Source: Halorubrum sp. F4
GTDB taxonomy: Archaea; Halobacteriota; Halobacteria; Halobacteriales; Haloferacaceae
NCBI RefSeq assembly: GCF_027257195.1
Contig: NZ_JAPDFS010000007.1
Location: 1-64,000, forward strand
Length of the DNA: 64,000 nucleotides
Direction of reading: 5' to 3'
Shown here: in pieces, positions 42,597-51,168 of the stretch
How the letters are laid out: each line of letters begins with the position of its first letter
How positions within the stretch are numbered: the stretch's first letter is position 1
Translations under genes and position numbers: made by a program
The notes under the pieces: model-generated
Databases searched by the model: none
What the model saw: the letters and a program-made list of their open reading frames with translations, nothing else
What the model was told of the DNA's origin: nothing

Positions 42597-42923
42597 TCAC
42601 TCGGCTACGAGATGCTCTTCGAGATCACGCGTCCAGTACGTTGCGAGCCCCCCTGGACTACAGTGCTCGCACAGTTGCAACGGGCCTTCGAGGTGCCCCA
42701 GTTCCACACGGAACCGGGTGAGCGCTGCGAGCGTGTCAACGACGAGCCCACACCCGTCGCAGGCGTGGTGATCGTGCTCCTCGGGATCCGGCCGTTCTTG
42801 GACGGCACAGTCGACACAGATTGGGTGGGTGACCCGTTCGTCCTGCCCCCACGTATGCGCCTCGCCCATTTCTGACCCTGGCAGCGTCTCGCAGAACGCA
42901 CACCCGGAAAGCGTCTGTTGCAT
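42597..42923 (-). CDS. Zinc-ribbon plasmid protein
   Basis: This 108-residue protein has paired Cys motifs: CAFCETLPG, CVDC, CDGCGL, CEHC, enough for two zinc sites. It resembles a haloarchaeal plasmid family starting MQQTLSGCAFC. ATG at 42923 overlaps the stop of the upstream gene, so they are coupled. Role unknown. Confidence 0.72.
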   Translation of the reverse strand: MQQTLSGCAFCETLPGSEMGEAHTWGQDERVTHPICVDCAVQERPDPEEHDHHACDGCGLVVDTLAALTRFRVELGHLEGPLQLCEHCSPGGLATYWTRDLEEHLVAE

Positions 42924-43207
42924 CAGTTGTCCTCCGCGTCTCTGGCGGCTCTCCATCCGCGATGGAACACGGCGAGCTGGGTGATCGAGTCGAAGGCCTC
43001 GCCACTCGGCCCGTGAACGAGGACCCGCTGGTCGGGGACCGGCGTCACCACATCGTCTTCAATGAGATCACCCACGAGACGGCGGGCACTCCGCTCGTCG
43101 ACGTCCGCCGTCGAGACCCGGGCCCCATCCCGGTCCTGGGCAACGAGTTCGGTTTCGAGTCGTTCGTAGTCGTCTGTCGTATCGTCGAGGATATCAGGTC
43201 CAGTCAT
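42923..43207 (-). CDS. Small hypothetical protein
   Basis: This 94-residue acidic protein (MTGPDILDDTTDDYERLETELVAQ ... AARDAEDN) may have a wHTH-like helical core (VDERSARRLVGDLIEDDVVTPVPDQRVLVHGP). It precedes the zinc-ribbon gene and follows leader L20. Function not recognised. Confidence 0.65.
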   Translation of the reverse strand: MTGPDILDDTTDDYERLETELVAQDRDGARVSTADVDERSARRLVGDLIEDDVVTPVPDQRVLVHGPSGEAFDSITQLAVFHRGWRAARDAEDN

Positions 43208-43233
43208 GGAAGCTCTCACTGGACGCGCTTCGA

Positions 43234-43266
43234 GCGCGCCTCGCCCCTTTGCGGGCGCGAACGACG
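43234..43266 (-). promoter_or_regulatory. 5' leader hairpin L20
   Basis: Coding strand: CGTCGTTC, then GCGCCC-GCAAA-GGGGCGA-GGCGCGC. Confidence 0.65.
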
Positions 43267-43438
43267 ATCACGTGCGGCCAGCTCGCCCGGCCGTTTGCGC
43301 CCTGCTCTTCCCGGGCACGTACGCCGAACCCGTTCCTCTCCTGCTGCTGATGGGCTAGCTCTCCACCGTCGATGGCACACTGCGTATTTCGGCGGATTGC
43401 AAGAGTCGATAGCGGGGAGGCTCTCTTCTTTCGGACTG

Positions 43439-43927
43439 TTAGAGTGCGATCACGAGGCCGGTCACGAGTATTACGAGTCCGAGTGCCAGCCACGTCGTTC
43501 GCGCTGCGAGACGCCGCCAGCACTGCTGCCCCAGCTGGCGGAGTTGATCACGGAGGGCTGCCCGCCGTTCCGTTTCGAGGACCGCGACTTCGTCGTAGTA
43601 ATCGCGGCGATCTGCGGGAAGCGTCCGGAGTGTCGTCTGGCACTCGCTGCAGGTGTATTCGAACTCTGCCCGGACGTGCTGGCGGCGGAACTCTTGCTCG
43701 CCGCCCTCGTCGTAGCCTGTGATCTCGTACACGAGGAGTTTTGAGACGAAGCGACGGTTCCCACACTCCGGACATTGGTCCATCCTGAGCGTTGGTGTTC
43801 CATCCTCGCTGCTCGTATCGTCTGGCCAGGATCTCTGTGGCTCTGTGTCCTCGGTCTCTCGGGGTGGGCTCGTGTGGTTTTCTGACGGCGATGCACTCGC
43901 TGTCTCGGAGTTACTAAACGTAGACAT
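43439..43927 (-). CDS. Zinc-ribbon membrane-anchored protein
   Basis: This 162-residue protein has a Ser/Thr/Glu-rich N-terminus, a zinc ribbon (CPECGNRRF ... CSECQTT, about 52-96), a charged helix and a C-terminal transmembrane segment (TWLALGLVILVTGLVIAL). The ribbon would face the cytoplasm. AGGTGAATCC precedes the ATG at 43927. Unknown function. Confidence 0.72.
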   Translation of the reverse strand: MSTFSNSETASASPSENHTSPPRETEDTEPQRSWPDDTSSEDGTPTLRMDQCPECGNRRFVSKLLVYEITGYDEGGEQEFRRQHVRAEFEYTCSECQTTLRTLPADRRDYYDEVAVLETERRAALRDQLRQLGQQCWRRLAARTTWLALGLVILVTGLVIAL

Positions 43928-44002
43928 GGATTCACCTGTGACTGCACTCAGCTGACTCCAGGCTGGACACCACGACGACTCTCCTGGTGGTGCCCATCGC
44001 GC

Positions 44003-44038
44003 TGAGCGCCGTCACCCTTGGTCGGCGCGATAAACGCC
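44003..44038 (-). promoter_or_regulatory. 5' leader hairpin L21
   Basis: Coding strand: GCGTTTATC, then GCGCCG-ACCAAGGGTGA-CGGCGC, 18 bp after the upstream stop. Confidence 0.62.
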
Positions 44039-44055
44039 ACTGCGGGGGCAGTCGC

Positions 44056-44490
44056 TTATTCGTTCCACAGTACTGCGATCCGGTCTTCAATCTCGTCGAG
44101 GACGAGTCGCAGGACATCACGATGATCGGTCGGCCAGGAGTCATCGTCACCGGGCGTCGGGGCGGTGGGCGGGGGATGGAAGTGATCGCGCGTATTGTGG
44201 GGGTTCGGATGCCGATCCCATCGGCATTCCCAGGTGTGCTCCGAATGAGTCTCTCGATAGTGGATCTTGAAGTCGTCGTTCGTGTACCAGCGAATAGTCA
44301 GGGTTGCTTCGTCAACGGGCGCTGGGTAGTACGATGATGCAAAGACGACCTGAAGCTCGAGATGGCCACTTGCATCCGTGATGGCCGCTCGGGAGACTTG
44401 TCCGGTGGCTTGGAGCCGTGTCTGAAGGAACTCGAGGATGGGGCGATCGATGGGGGCGGGGCTCCCGCCATCGCCTGTCGGTGGCACCAT
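44056..44490 (-). CDS. Conserved hypothetical protein
   Basis: This 144-residue protein (MVPPTGDGGSPAPIDRPILEFLQTRLQATG ... DRIAVLWNE) has a beta-rich centre (TLTIRWYTNDDFKIHYRET). It follows the HTH gene by 8 bp, forming a two-gene unit. The pairing of an HTH gene with this partner recurs on haloarchaeal plasmids as I remember and may be toxin-antitoxin-like; that is inference. Confidence 0.7.
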   Translation of the reverse strand: MVPPTGDGGSPAPIDRPILEFLQTRLQATGQVSRAAITDASGHLELQVVFASSYYPAPVDEATLTIRWYTNDDFKIHYRETHSEHTWECRWDRHPNPHNTRDHFHPPPTAPTPGDDDSWPTDHRDVLRLVLDEIEDRIAVLWNE

Positions 44491-44498
44491 CGAGCGGG

Positions 44499-45032
44499 TT
44501 ACCCGGATGCCTGTTCGCGCTCGCCACCCGTGCGTTGCTGGCGTGCGCGTTCGTAGCGGTCACGCTCCTCGCGGGCGGTCGCCCAGTCGGCGAGGTCGCT
44601 GTACACGTCGTCGATGGTCCGTTCGTCGCTGGCTTCCGCGGCGGCGACGGCGTCGACGACGGCCGGTGACGCGGCGTCGTACGCCTCCTCATACTCGGTG
44701 ATGCGCGTCGTCAGCTCACGAACGCGGTCCTGGAGTTCCTCGACAGAATGGTCGGCTGCGAGCTGGTTGATGCGTCGCCACTCGAAGTACGCGTCATTAC
44801 GCTCGTAGGTGGCTGGGTGGCCGTCGTGCCGGGTAACGATGCCGAGATCGTCGAACCAGCCCAGATACTTTCGGGCGGTCTTGGGGTCACAGTCGGCGCT
44901 GTCGGCGATCGCGCTTGCCGTCGTCGGCTCGCGGGTCTGCAGGATGGTGCCGTAGATGCGTTGTTCGACGTCGTCGCTGGCGAACGCATCCTCAAAGGGA
45001 GGTGGCCCATCGGCGGCGTCTGTCTCGGACAT
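44499..45032 (-). CDS. wHTH regulator, DUF7342-like
   Basis: This 177-residue protein has an N-terminal winged helix (about 22-75: TASAIADSADCDPKTARKYLGWFDDLGIV) and a C-terminal coiled-coil region (EELQDRVRELTTRITEYEEA). It resembles the haloarchaeal DUF7342 regulators. Site H lies about 105 bp upstream. It heads the two-gene unit with the gene at 44056. Confidence 0.8.
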   Translation of the reverse strand: MSETDAADGPPPFEDAFASDDVEQRIYGTILQTREPTTASAIADSADCDPKTARKYLGWFDDLGIVTRHDGHPATYERNDAYFEWRRINQLAADHSVEELQDRVRELTTRITEYEEAYDAASPAVVDAVAAAEASDERTIDDVYSDLADWATAREERDRYERARQQRTGGEREQASG

Positions 45033-45136
45033 ACTCAGAATTGCAGGTCTAAGGATATAGTTCTTACTTCAAGGAATAGTTTCCCGAACAACAGTATCCT
45101 GCGATAGCTCCCATTTTGCGGCGAGATTGAGCGTAG

Positions 45137-45177
45137 TTAACCAACAAACAGCGCAATATAGCGAGAACGTTGGTTAA
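45137..45177. promoter_or_regulatory. Dispersed inverted repeat, site H
   Basis: TTAACCAACA and CGTTGGTTAA arms (one mismatch), 21-bp spacer containing CAATATAGCG, a likely TATA element. Confidence 0.84.
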
Positions 45178-45243
45178 TACTTCTATCTCGCGGAACCAGA
45201 ACTCTCGAGGGAGGGCTTCTCGGATGAAGGTGATGCGGCGCTA

Positions 45244-46506
45244 CTACTCGGACTGGCCACCGAAGAATCGACTCAACATAGAGGGTGATTCTGAATCGTC
45301 ATCGGTCTCTCTCGCAGTACCGGAGTCTTCCTCGTGAGACTGCGCAGTCTCCCGGTCACGGGTTGCGAGTTCGCCGGTGAGCCGCTCGACCTCTGCTTCG
45401 AGAGTCTTGATCCGCTCCGTCTTCTGTTCGAGTGTTGCTTCGAGCTCGTCGACGCGCTCGCTCAACAGTCGGTTTTTCTCCGTCAGGTATGCACGACTCC
45501 GGTCTGCCTCGTCAGGTGTCCCGCCAGCTGTGACCTCGTCAGGTGTGCCGTGGGGATCTGCGGCGTCGTCGCCGGCGTCCGGGTTGTAGAACTCCGATGT
45601 GGTCGCAATCGCTCGCTCGATGGTCTTCTCGCCGTAGGTCGACCCGTCAGCGTAGTGAACCTCGTCCCATTTCTCGCGGTGGAGTCCCGACTGGCGGAAC
45701 AGGTGATCCATCTGCGTCTGGTCGCCGCCGGTCCAGAATGCAAGCAAACAGCACAGAGCCATGTCGGCCTCGGACTGACTGTCGTAGCCGACCGTATTCC
45801 CGTTCCAGAGCCGCTCGAACTTCTCGCCGTTCGATGCGTTTCGCGCTTTTTCGAGGAGGTCCTCGTCTTCGAGGTCGACGTCGACGTCGGCTGCGTCGGT
45901 CGTCGGTGACCGGGCGTCAGTGCCATCACGCTGTTCGGACTCGGAGGCTGTGTCACGCTCTGTGTCCTGGACGTACTCGCGGTGAATCGCTGTGAGCGCG
46001 TCCTGCCGGCGTGCAACGCGCGTTGGTGTCCACTCGACGTGGTCGCCAGTGACGGTGAAAAAGCGTGCTGTGTCGTATAGTTCGATGCTCCCTCGCCGAT
46101 TCCGGCCCTTCGGGAGTTCACCCCTGAGGAGAACGTGATAGCCGGTACCGGACGGTGACACCTCGGTGTAGGAGTCGAGTCGCTCAATGATGTCCAGCGC
46201 TGCGTCGTCGACGTCGCCGGTTTCCGGGTCGCGGCAGTCGTCCAGATCGACGCCGACGATGGGATCGTCGTCAGTAAACACGAACCCAATACCATCGGCG
46301 TGCTCTGTCTCGCTGTAGTCGAGTGCTGCCTCGAAACTCGCCCAGGTCTCCGACTCTGTTGCTGACGCGAACCCCCCAGCCCCTGGCGTCACCGGAATCT
46401 TCGTCGGTTTGCCGTCTCGCTCCTCCTCGCGCCAGCACACCCACTGGTCGCGTTCGCGTAACGTCTCCGGAATCGCCTCCGGCTCGTTGACGATAGGGTC
46501 ACTCAT
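45244..46506 (-). CDS. PrimPol-like plasmid replication protein
   Basis: This 420-residue protein has an archaeo-eukaryotic primase-like core: DxD in VGVDLDD (87-89), SPSGTGYHVLLRG (118-130) and RFFTVTGDH (148-156). A helix-bundle region (about 215-310, with LLAFWTGGDQTQMDHLFRQSGL) resembles the domain of NrS-1-type phage polymerases. There is no helicase domain; the C-terminus is a long coiled coil (345-385). It lies at the 3' end of the conjugation operon, downstream of an iteron cluster, and could prime plasmid or transferred strands. Confidence 0.8.
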   Translation of the reverse strand: MSDPIVNEPEAIPETLRERDQWVCWREEERDGKPTKIPVTPGAGGFASATESETWASFEAALDYSETEHADGIGFVFTDDDPIVGVDLDDCRDPETGDVDDAALDIIERLDSYTEVSPSGTGYHVLLRGELPKGRNRRGSIELYDTARFFTVTGDHVEWTPTRVARRQDALTAIHREYVQDTERDTASESEQRDGTDARSPTTDAADVDVDLEDEDLLEKARNASNGEKFERLWNGNTVGYDSQSEADMALCCLLAFWTGGDQTQMDHLFRQSGLHREKWDEVHYADGSTYGEKTIERAIATTSEFYNPDAGDDAADPHGTPDEVTAGGTPDEADRSRAYLTEKNRLLSERVDELEATLEQKTERIKTLEAEVERLTGELATRDRETAQSHEEDSGTARETDDDSESPSMLSRFFGGQSE

Positions 46507-46630
46507 CCTCACGTAGCACCTCGCATGGCTCTCACTGGTTCTGAGCCAGCACAGAACGCTCTCTGCTGTACGTCGCGATCCAATCCCTTGGTCCCAACGG
46601 GGACCCCCCGTTCTATCTTAGTTGGTTGTT

Positions 46631-46807
46631 GGGTGGAACACCCGCTATAGCAGGTTAAAAATCGCTGGACGTGAGCGTGTTCCACCCATTTCGCTCGGTT
46701 CGTTGGTGTTCCACCCATTGAGGATTTGGGTGGAACATGCCGCCGTCGGGTGATTTCCGACCTTCGAGTTTGATTGGATGAGGTCATGATTCAGCTTGGG
46801 TGGAACA
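46631..46807. repeat. Iteron cluster GGGTGGAACA
   Basis: Five copies: forward at 46631-46640, 46728-46737 and 46798-46807; reverse at 46678-46687 and 46707-46716. Copies three and four form a perfect inverted repeat with 11-bp arms (TGTTCCACCCA/TGGGTGGAACA). It lies in the 351-bp gap between the VirD4-like and PrimPol-like genes. I see no gene in the gap. It may be an origin, a transfer origin or an operator. Confidence 0.72.
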
Positions 46808-46857
46808 GGTCTCAAGAAGTCCCGATGATATCGGGAATTGGAGCGTGTACGTCCGTT

Positions 46858-49800
46858 TCATGGCTGAAAGTCCTCTTCAGATCGGATGCGGACACCAGTG
46901 TAATGCGGGACGGGTTCTCCGTCGATTCGCTTCTTCGTGGAGTCCACCTTGATGTGGGTGTTGAGCTTCCGGGTGAACCAACTCTTATTCAGCGGATCGT
47001 CGATGCCGTGTGCCTCTGCCCAGTCGTTGTAGAGACCGAATACATCGTCTTTCGGCACGGCTTCATCCGCGTCTTCGACGAGATATTCGTCGACAAACGC
47101 TTCGAACGACGGTGGCGATTGGTCTTCCTCGACTTTCTCATCGGCCTGGTCGGTCTGACTGGGTGGTTCGTCAGCGGCCGCTGATTCGGGCGATACCGGA
47201 CGGAGCGACTCGTCAGTGATTGTCGAGAGTGGCCGCTTCTCACCGTCTTCATACACAACCGATTCCGCTTCATCGTGAAGGATAACGATGCCGTACGTCG
47301 AACGTGTGTAATCTGGGACGGGGAGTTCGGCTTCGGGGACGAATGGCTTCTTGACACGCACCCAGTCGTCCTCGAACTTCGATTTCGTCTCGTAGATGTG
47401 TTGCTCACCGTGCTCGTATACCACGTACTCGTCGGCAGCGTGGTCGTAGCTGTAGATGGCTGGAACACGGTCCTTCGAGAGTTTTTCAAGCGACGGGAGG
47501 CGGATGTGTTCCGTCCCGCTGGCATCACGAAGGACGATCTCGGCGCCATCACGCTGCCAGATATTCTGGGTCCCGTTCTCGTCGTCGGTCGCCGGTCGCA
47601 CGGCCGTCACTCCACCTTCTTCGGTTGCCCCGCCGTTGAACGTGAGATTCGAGTCAGTTGTGTAGAACCGCGTCTCGTCATTCTGAAGGGTGCGGATGGG
47701 TGGCGTGAGAATGCCGTCGACACGCTTGGCCCACTCAGTTTCGTCGTTTCCTGGTCGAACGACAAACAGTGGGATATCCCCTGCTGCTTGGGCCTTCCGG
47801 AGATTCGTGAGTACCTTCGCGGGATTGTCGGGCGTCGTCGTTTCGACTTCGATGGCGAATCGGTCGGCAACGTCGGGGTGGCTCGCCCTCGCGTCAGGTT
47901 TCTCGCTGCCATCCTGTGCGAGGATCGAGACGGTGAAACCGAGTGCGGTGAGTTCTTCTTCGATCTGGAGGAGTGCTGCGTCGTGGGCACTCCCACCAGC
48001 GGCCTGCACGCTACCAGTATCGGGTGTCGAGACATCCTCTCCGGCGTCAGTGAGCCGGATGCGGAGCTCGTCGGCGTCGATATCGACGGTCGTATCGAGG
48101 TATCGTGATCGTTCTCGGATGTCCGCGAGTGCATCATACGACGGCGGCTCGGCGTCAACGTCGTCGAAGAGTCGTCTGAGTTCGTCGTCGACTGCTTCGA
48201 CGGCCACCCAGCCGTTCTCCTCACGGCATCCTTCTCGAAGCTGGAGACTCCGGACCACCGTCGCAATCGCGACGTCCAGGTCGTCGCTCGCGATATCGAG
48301 CACCTCGTGTTCGTTGGTCGGTGTTCTCGTTGTTGAGGCGTCTGTTGCGGCCGGCACGCCGTGTTCGTCACTGATGTGCTCGTGCATCGAGGAGAGCGTC
48401 TCAGTGAACTGCTCCTCTTCACGCTCAGTGAGCGGGGTTTCGCTTTCGGGGTGGCCCGGTGGGATCGGGAGGGGTTCGAGACTGAACGGATACGGCCCCG
48501 TTTCACCGAACGTCGGGCTTGGCAGGCTGGCGATCCACTCTCCGCGCGGCAACGAACGAATCCGATTGGCGAAATCCGCAGGGTCCATTTCTTCGTGGGC
48601 CATCGCTCGTGCCAGTTCCCGGTCGACGTTGATTTTCCCGATGAGCGAACTGCCGATGTTGTTCAGGGCATTCAGGTAGATCTTCCGCCCACCTTCAGCC
48701 TCCATCTGTTCGGGGAACTGCATCGACAGACCAACAGAGAGGCGAAAGCCCCGCCCTTTCTCGAGGAGATCGTTCATGATGTCGGAGACCACGACCGACG
48801 CTGCCTCGTCGACGAGCAAGTTCACGACGTAGTCGTCCGGGTGCTGGGAGAGCGCCTGTTTGCGATCTTTGAGGGCCGCATCGAGATTCGTCAGGATCAC
48901 ACCGGTCATAATCCGGGCGGCGTCGTCGCGCAGGTCGCCGAGGTCGAAGAGGATGACCGTATCCTCATCGAGGACATCCCGAAAGTCGAACTGGTTCTCG
49001 GTATTGTTGAAGATCTGCCGCAGGTGCGTATCCTGTGAAATGTACGCAAGGCGGTTTCCGACACCACCCATCACGTTCGCGAAGGTGTTCGGATCTAACT
49101 GGAGTTGCCGTCGAATCGTCCGCGTGACCTCCTCGTCGCTCGACCGTGGGGCGTTGCCGATGTTTTCGTTCGGTGGCCCGGCCTCCCAGAGCTGGTCGAC
49201 GACGTGTTCGAGCTGTCGGTGGGCGAAATAGTCCGTCGACGCTCGGTACAGCCCGTTTTCACGGCCGTATTCCTCGTCGAACAGGGCCTTGATGAGTGTC
49301 TTGATGAGAGTCGGGGCCACAGTCGCCCGCTCGTAGCGGTCGGTTCCCATCACGAGCTTCAAAATCTCTTCGTAGTGGTCGGCCTTCCGTTGGACGGCGT
49401 CTTCGCGGCGCCGTCCGCTCTCCATCGACGGTTCGAGATCGAAAAACGAGAACCCGGGGAGGACGTCCGGGATTGGGAAGTGGACGACGTTCTCTTCGAG
49501 GTCGGTCATTCCGAACCGACGCGCGTGAGCTCGCATATAATTCTGGGCCATATCGTCGTTCTTCGGGATGATGAGGATCGTCGGCCCCTCGGTGTTGTCG
49601 TACAGCGACAGCATATCGTTGATGAGGGCTTTCGATTTCCCAGAGCCGGTTGTTCCGAACCGGCCGTAATGAGTGGGCAACAGTCCGGGTGGAATGTGTG
49701 TCGGCACGTCTTCGGCCTCGCCGGTGTCGTCGAGGGCATACCCGATTGCCATCCCGTCTCGGAACTCACCCATAAGGTCCTGGTGCGGACGGGGCAACGG

Positions 49801-51168
49801 ATTCCGACTCTGCTGTTCCGCACGCGTCCCACGTGCCCCCTCGACAGTAAGCTGCTCCGAGGAGGGGACGAGTACGAAGTGCGCGAGTTCTCGACCACTC
49901 AGGACGAACTCCGGTCGGGTCGTCCCACGACCGGTCGTGATCTCACGATCCAAGAGCCGCTGCAGCGCCGCTCGTGCGTTCCGTTCTTTTGTGGCTGCCC
50001 GCAAGCCGCTGTCACGTATTCGTTCGGCTGCAACCTGGTAGTACGGCCCGTCAAGCGGGTCGAATACTGGGACAAGTGACTGTATCCGCTCATCGAGATC
50101 ATCGCGACCGTTACCACCGGATGGAATCCCGACTGCTCGGATGTTCGCGGTGAACGACCGCTTCGGATTTTTCGCCTCGATTGCTGCGACACGTTTTGCA
50201 ACCGCGTCGCTCAGCTGGTTTCTGTCCCGGTTCTCCGGCTGATCGTCAAGTTCGAAGAGGGAGCCAATAATCTCCTGAGCGAGTGTGTCTCGGCCGTCGA
50301 TGACGTCCTCCTTGCGAAGGTCGGCATCGGACTGCCAGCTCTCGCGTCGCTGGAAGACGACTTGGAATGCTACTGGTGCTGTCGCCTCCATTAGGTGGTC
50401 GACGAGCGACGCGAGCGCACCTCCTGGCTGATCGACGGCTGGGAGTTCCGCTTCGTCGTCTGCAGTAAATGGCGAGAGTGAGGTCATCCAGTCTTGCTTC
50501 CGAGTTGCCGACCCTTGCCACCGCACGCCGAGTGGGGAGACGGATTCGGTCGCTGGCCGCGCGAGTATCGTCCCCTCCGATGTTACCGTTGGTTTGGCAA
50601 GCGTCGTGAGTGGCTCATCCTCGGGAATCGCATCTGGTGGGGCGAGTTCGAGGGCAGTATCGCCGATCTCGATGATGTGGTCGGCAGACTGGTCACCGAC
50701 CGTTCCTCCATCCGCGACCGATTCGGCGTCCCCTGGCCCCGATTGTTTGTTGTCGTCAGTGCCACGTTCGTATTGCTCGTCAGGGTCGAATTCGTACTGG
50801 AGGTCGCCCGCCTCATAGTGCTCGACGAATGTCTCGCGGTCGAATTCGACAGGCTGTACGAGTCGGGATGCGATGTCGACCTCGGTACGCTCGATGTCGA
50901 ACGTCTCGGGATAGACCGACCGGAGCCGCTTCTCAAGGGTATCCAGATGGTCGTCGGCACCGTAGTAGAATTCGACGAGGTCATCTTTCCCCTCGCTGAG
51001 CGCGAGGAATTCGAAGCGTAGCGGTGTGTCGCTATGTAGCGGATTGAGTTTGTCAGCTAGCCCTGTCGAGTCCGTGGAGGTCAGTTTGTGGAGGCTCTCC
51101 AGTGCCTGCGGCAGACGCTCCGGATTGAGCCGTTCGGAGGTTGGCGTCACGCGAAGGTACTCACGCAT
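46858..51168 (-). CDS. VirD4/HerA-like ATPase fused to nuclease-like and wHTH domains
   Basis: This 1436-residue protein appears to be the DNA-translocating coupling ATPase of the transfer operon. Walker A is GTTGSGKS (505-512) and Walker B LLVDEA (784-789). Downstream lies a PD-(D/E)XK-like region (about 1068-1140) with Pro-Asp1092 and Glu1107-Val-Glu1109 in FAIEVETTT; the usual Lys is replaced, so activity is uncertain. The C-terminus (1355-1430) matches the winged helix at the end of P4-type primases (FGLYNDWAEAHG, NKSWFTRKLNTH, HYTGVRIR). The start (MREYLRV, 51168) follows GAGGTGAC and overlaps the VirB4-like gene by 8 bp. No transmembrane segment is seen, unlike most VirD4 proteins. Confidence 0.82.
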   Translation of the reverse strand: MREYLRVTPTSERLNPERLPQALESLHKLTSTDSTGLADKLNPLHSDTPLRFEFLALSEGKDDLVEFYYGADDHLDTLEKRLRSVYPETFDIERTEVDIASRLVQPVEFDRETFVEHYEAGDLQYEFDPDEQYERGTDDNKQSGPGDAESVADGGTVGDQSADHIIEIGDTALELAPPDAIPEDEPLTTLAKPTVTSEGTILARPATESVSPLGVRWQGSATRKQDWMTSLSPFTADDEAELPAVDQPGGALASLVDHLMEATAPVAFQVVFQRRESWQSDADLRKEDVIDGRDTLAQEIIGSLFELDDQPENRDRNQLSDAVAKRVAAIEAKNPKRSFTANIRAVGIPSGGNGRDDLDERIQSLVPVFDPLDGPYYQVAAERIRDSGLRAATKERNARAALQRLLDREITTGRGTTRPEFVLSGRELAHFVLVPSSEQLTVEGARGTRAEQQSRNPLPRPHQDLMGEFRDGMAIGYALDDTGEAEDVPTHIPPGLLPTHYGRFGTTGSGKSKALINDMLSLYDNTEGPTILIIPKNDDMAQNYMRAHARRFGMTDLEENVVHFPIPDVLPGFSFFDLEPSMESGRRREDAVQRKADHYEEILKLVMGTDRYERATVAPTLIKTLIKALFDEEYGRENGLYRASTDYFAHRQLEHVVDQLWEAGPPNENIGNAPRSSDEEVTRTIRRQLQLDPNTFANVMGGVGNRLAYISQDTHLRQIFNNTENQFDFRDVLDEDTVILFDLGDLRDDAARIMTGVILTNLDAALKDRKQALSQHPDDYVVNLLVDEAASVVVSDIMNDLLEKGRGFRLSVGLSMQFPEQMEAEGGRKIYLNALNNIGSSLIGKINVDRELARAMAHEEMDPADFANRIRSLPRGEWIASLPSPTFGETGPYPFSLEPLPIPPGHPESETPLTEREEEQFTETLSSMHEHISDEHGVPAATDASTTRTPTNEHEVLDIASDDLDVAIATVVRSLQLREGCREENGWVAVEAVDDELRRLFDDVDAEPPSYDALADIRERSRYLDTTVDIDADELRIRLTDAGEDVSTPDTGSVQAAGGSAHDAALLQIEEELTALGFTVSILAQDGSEKPDARASHPDVADRFAIEVETTTPDNPAKVLTNLRKAQAAGDIPLFVVRPGNDETEWAKRVDGILTPPIRTLQNDETRFYTTDSNLTFNGGATEEGGVTAVRPATDDENGTQNIWQRDGAEIVLRDASGTEHIRLPSLEKLSKDRVPAIYSYDHAADEYVVYEHGEQHIYETKSKFEDDWVRVKKPFVPEAELPVPDYTRSTYGIVILHDEAESVVYEDGEKRPLSTITDESLRPVSPESAAADEPPSQTDQADEKVEEDQSPPSFEAFVDEYLVEDADEAVPKDDVFGLYNDWAEAHGIDDPLNKSWFTRKLNTHIKVDSTKKRIDGEPVPHYTGVRIRSEEDFQP

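Noticed and set aside
10332..44038. Leader hairpins as plain intrinsic terminators
   Set aside because: The T-tract precedes the hairpin on the coding strand, and five copies have no same-strand gene upstream to terminate.
46509..46787. 92-codon minus-strand frame through the iterons
   Set aside because: It consists largely of repeat sequence, is basic and low-complexity, and has no ribosome-binding site.
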